NCBI GenBank assembly: GCA_964468205.1
Contig: CAYXVG010000003.1
Location: 124,001-188,000 of the forward strand
Source of the DNA: CAWELS01 sp964468205
GTDB taxonomy: Bacteria > Acidobacteriota > Terriglobia > Bryobacterales > Bryobacteraceae
Direction of reading: 5' to 3'
Length of the DNA: 64,000 nt
A program made the translations under genes and the position numbers. The notes under the pieces were generated by a model. The model was not told where the DNA came from. It did no database searches and saw nothing but the letters and a program-made list of their open reading frames with translations. Below, one piece after another: positions 62,137 to 64,000 of the stretch (positions are counted from its first letter, which is position 1; each line of letters begins with the position of its first letter).

Positions 62137-63075
62137 TCAGGCCAACTGCTTCTGCCACTCGAGAGTCAGGCGCAGACCCTCTTCAATCGAGTACTTCGGA
62201 TCATGTCCAAGGTCTTGCACAGCCGCCGTCGTATCCGCCTGGGAATCCCGGACATCTCCTGCCCGAGGGGGGGCGTACTCGGCCGGAATTGAGACACCCT
62301 CGATCTGCTGAAGAACAGACCAGATCTGATTCAGCGTGTAACGGTTACCGTTCCCCGCATTGAACACCCTCCCCCCGACGCCCTCCGCGTTGGCGGCTTT
62401 GATCACCAGTCCCACCACATCTTCCACATACGTGAAATCGCGGCTCTGTTCGCCGTCCCCGAATATGGTGGGAGAGGTCCGCTCCAGCAGGCGCTTGAGA
62501 AAAATCGAGATCACTCCGGAGTAGGGGCTCGACGGATCCTGCCGCGGGCCATACACATTGAAGAACCGGAGTGATACCGCTTCCAGCCCGAAGCACCTGT
62601 GGAACACCGTCGCGTAATACTCGCCCATCAGCTTCTGAGCGGCGTACGGAGATAGCGGATTAGGCAGCATCGTTTCCACCTTCGGCAACACCTCGGTCTC
62701 CCCATAGGCGGACGAGGAAGCGGCGTAGACAACGCGGCGAACCCGCCCTTCGGCGCATGCCCGAAACACTTCAAAGGTTCCGTCGATGTTCACCGCGTGC
62801 GAAGGAACCGGCTCTGCAATCGACCGCGGAACCGAAGGAATCGCCGCCAGGTGGAACACCGTATCTGCGCCCTCGATAACAGGGGCGATCTCCTCATAGC
62901 GCCGGATGTCGCCGCGGTGGAACTCGATGTCACCGGCAACCTCGGCCAGGTTCTCCTCCTTGCCCGTGAGCAAATTGTCAATCACGGCGACACTCCCGTC
63001 GCCCCGGGACAATAGTCCCCTGACCAGCGCGGAGCCGATGAAGCCCGCGCCTCCTGTCACAATGTAACGCTTCAT
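62137..63075 (-). CDS. NAD-dependent nucleotide-sugar epimerase/dehydratase
   Basis: 312 residues from ATG 63075, which overlaps the isomerase stop by 4 bases; the longer frame to 63174 is rejected. It is an extended short-chain dehydrogenase. The NAD loop is VTGGAGFIGSALVRGLLSRG, VFHLAAIPSVPRSI follows, VVYAASSSAYGE provides the Ser/Thr, and the catalytic YxxxK is YAAQK in PLSPYAAQKLMGEYYA. NVYGPRQDP and FTYVEDVVG are family signatures. The likely substrate is a UDP-sugar, as in WbpP/GalE-type epimerases used for surface polysaccharides. The exact specificity is not readable. Confidence 0.9.
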   Translation of the reverse strand: MKRYIVTGGAGFIGSALVRGLLSRGDGSVAVIDNLLTGKEENLAEVAGDIEFHRGDIRRYEEIAPVIEGADTVFHLAAIPSVPRSIAEPVPSHAVNIDGTFEVFRACAEGRVRRVVYAASSSAYGETEVLPKVETMLPNPLSPYAAQKLMGEYYATVFHRCFGLEAVSLRFFNVYGPRQDPSSPYSGVISIFLKRLLERTSPTIFGDGEQSRDFTYVEDVVGLVIKAANAEGVGGRVFNAGNGNRYTLNQIWSVLQQIEGVSIPAEYAPPRAGDVRDSQADTTAAVQDLGHDPKYSIEEGLRLTLEWQKQLA

Positions 63076-63923
63076 AGATCTAACTTCTCCGCCTCGCTGT
63101 TTAGGTAGCGGATCGTCTCGTCGGCGATCGTCTCGGCGCCTGGCCCGAACTCGAACACCTCGGCCGAAACCCACCCTTCATACTTCCGTCGGGCCAGTGT
63201 TTCGAGGACCGGCTTGAAATTGTAGTCGCCTTTGCCTGGATGCTGCCCGTCCATCTCATTCACGTGTACGTGTTTGATGAACTCGAAGTGACGATCCACA
63301 AGCGAAGCGTGCGGCTCTGTCTCCTCCACGGCATTATGGGTATCGAACATCGTCTGGATCGCCGGGTGGTTGATCTGCTTTACCATCTCCACCGCCTCAT
63401 CCAGCGATAGCAAAACGTCGCACTGATTCGAAGGCAGCGCTTCGGCAAGAACTGTCACCTTCCTGGTAGCGGCGTGATCCGCCACTCCGGCGAGACCCTC
63501 CGCGAACCGCTTCGTCGCCTCCTCCCGGCTCGCCCCCCCGGTTGTGCCGCGCTGCTTCGGCGAACCGAACACCAGCACGCCGCAGTCTTCCCGGTCCCCG
63601 GCAAGGTCGCCGCACAGGTCGATCAATCGGTCAATGTGCTCCCAACTCCGCTTCCGCAGCGCCTCGTCCGGCGTGGTCACGTGCAAGCCGGCCGGCGTCA
63701 CCATCACCCAATGCAGCCCAACGAAGTAAAGCCCCTCATCGCGGATCACGTCCCGGCACTCCCGGCGTTGTTCCGGGGTGATGTCCACCGGGTCGTCGGC
63801 GAGCGTGTAGTGGGCGATCTCGATGCCTCCGTAACCGAGACCGGCCATCGAGCGGCACTGGTTCGTGATCGACCAGCCCTCGTACACCTCATTACAAATG
63901 GAATACTGGAATGCGTAGCTCAT
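63072..63923 (-). CDS. Sugar phosphate isomerase/epimerase (xylose isomerase-like barrel)
   Basis: 283 residues; the start at 63923 has GGAGG at 63926-63931. It has a TIM-barrel pattern with YGGIEIAHYTL, FVGLHWVM, LVFGSPKQRG, VLAEALPSNQ, MFDTHNAV, KHVHVNEMDG and GWVSAEVFEF, giving Glu, Asp and His metal ligands at the strand ends (E..., D-x-H, H-x-N, E). This fits hydroxypyruvate-isomerase or inosose-type isomerases. It is translationally coupled to the epimerase. Confidence 0.85.
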   Translation of the reverse strand: MSYAFQYSICNEVYEGWSITNQCRSMAGLGYGGIEIAHYTLADDPVDITPEQRRECRDVIRDEGLYFVGLHWVMVTPAGLHVTTPDEALRKRSWEHIDRLIDLCGDLAGDREDCGVLVFGSPKQRGTTGGASREEATKRFAEGLAGVADHAATRKVTVLAEALPSNQCDVLLSLDEAVEMVKQINHPAIQTMFDTHNAVEETEPHASLVDRHFEFIKHVHVNEMDGQHPGKGDYNFKPVLETLARRKYEGWVSAEVFEFGPGAETIADETIRYLNSEAEKLDL

Positions 63924-63938
63924 GAATCCTCCAATCTA

Positions 63939-64000
63939 CTAAACACCCGAAGCGCTGCGCACCGCGGCCGGCGCGTCCCCCACAATGCTCTCGCCTCCGG
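63939..64000 (-). CDS. C-terminal end of an upstream gene, truncated by the window
   Basis: The frame ending GGESIVGDAPAAVRSASGV at TAG (63939-63941) is open to the window edge and lies 15 bases from the isomerase start, as expected for a preceding operon gene. Only about 19 residues are visible, so the family cannot be named. Confidence 0.4.
   Translation of the reverse strand, partial: GGESIVGDAPAAVRSASGV

Overview
The window looks like a chromosomal segment of an Acidobacteriota bacterium, most likely of the Solibacter/Bryobacter group. Base composition is about 60% G+C. Supporting signs are a secreted beta-propeller protein with a Solibacter-type (TIGR03437-like) C-terminal domain, MacB-like permeases without an ATPase, many secreted twin-arginine or lipoprotein enzymes, and a GH95/sulfatase carbohydrate set. 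No rRNA, tRNA, CRISPR array, insertion sequence or phage gene was found. This is ordinary chromosome with one decayed toxin-antitoxin module.

Region 1 (1-7.7 kb) holds the 3' part of an MFS transporter, a small ribbon-helix-helix protein with a candidate operator at its start, a MacA-like adaptor with two FtsX/MacB-type permeases, and the secreted SBBP-repeat protein. Region 2 (7.7-22.2 kb) is a complete Flp/Tad pilus locus arranged divergently. Leftward are a LuxR-type regulator, two TadE-like pseudopilins, a TadG-like von Willebrand factor A protein and a TonB-like protein. Rightward are a PilZ-like protein, two Flp pilins, CpaB, the secretin CpaC, CpaE, the ATPase CpaF, TadB and TadC. A 32-residue membrane peptide, a small membrane protein and the prepilin peptidase follow.

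Region 3 (22.3-42.8 kb) starts with a J-domain/winged-helix protein, a YprB (MrfB)-like exonuclease and a GT-C-like membrane protein. A long leftward gene series follows, several genes overlapping by 4 bases: polysaccharide deacetylase-like protein, GH95 fucosidase, DUF3052-like protein, sulfatase, uridine kinase, Nudix hydrolase, threonine dehydratase-like enzyme, AccD, D-aminoacylase and an ABC-F protein. A YprA (MrfA)-like helicase and a PilZ protein lie further right.

Region 4 (43.1-64 kb) opens with carA-carB, then a frameshifted Phd/PIN toxin-antitoxin relic. Next come a methyltransferase, a two-domain secreted lectin-like protein, and a divergent pair formed by a DUF362 protein and a ferredoxin-tailed aldo/keto reductase. 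A radical SAM/Nudix pair, a molybdopterin oxidoreductase with a lipoprotein, and a DksA/TraR-type zinc-finger gene preceded by a convincing sigma-54-type promoter follow. The right end carries pgeF-like, an isolated nuoB, an NAD-dependent epimerase and a sugar isomerase.

Functionally, the window combines surface attachment (Tad pilus with PilZ-type inputs), breakdown of sulfated or fucosylated polysaccharides and D-amino acid derivatives, DNA-crosslink repair, and housekeeping pyrimidine, fatty-acid and cell-wall quality-control enzymes. Start codons were chosen by ribosome-binding sites, overlaps and family alignment from memory. No database search was possible, so family names are recognition calls.
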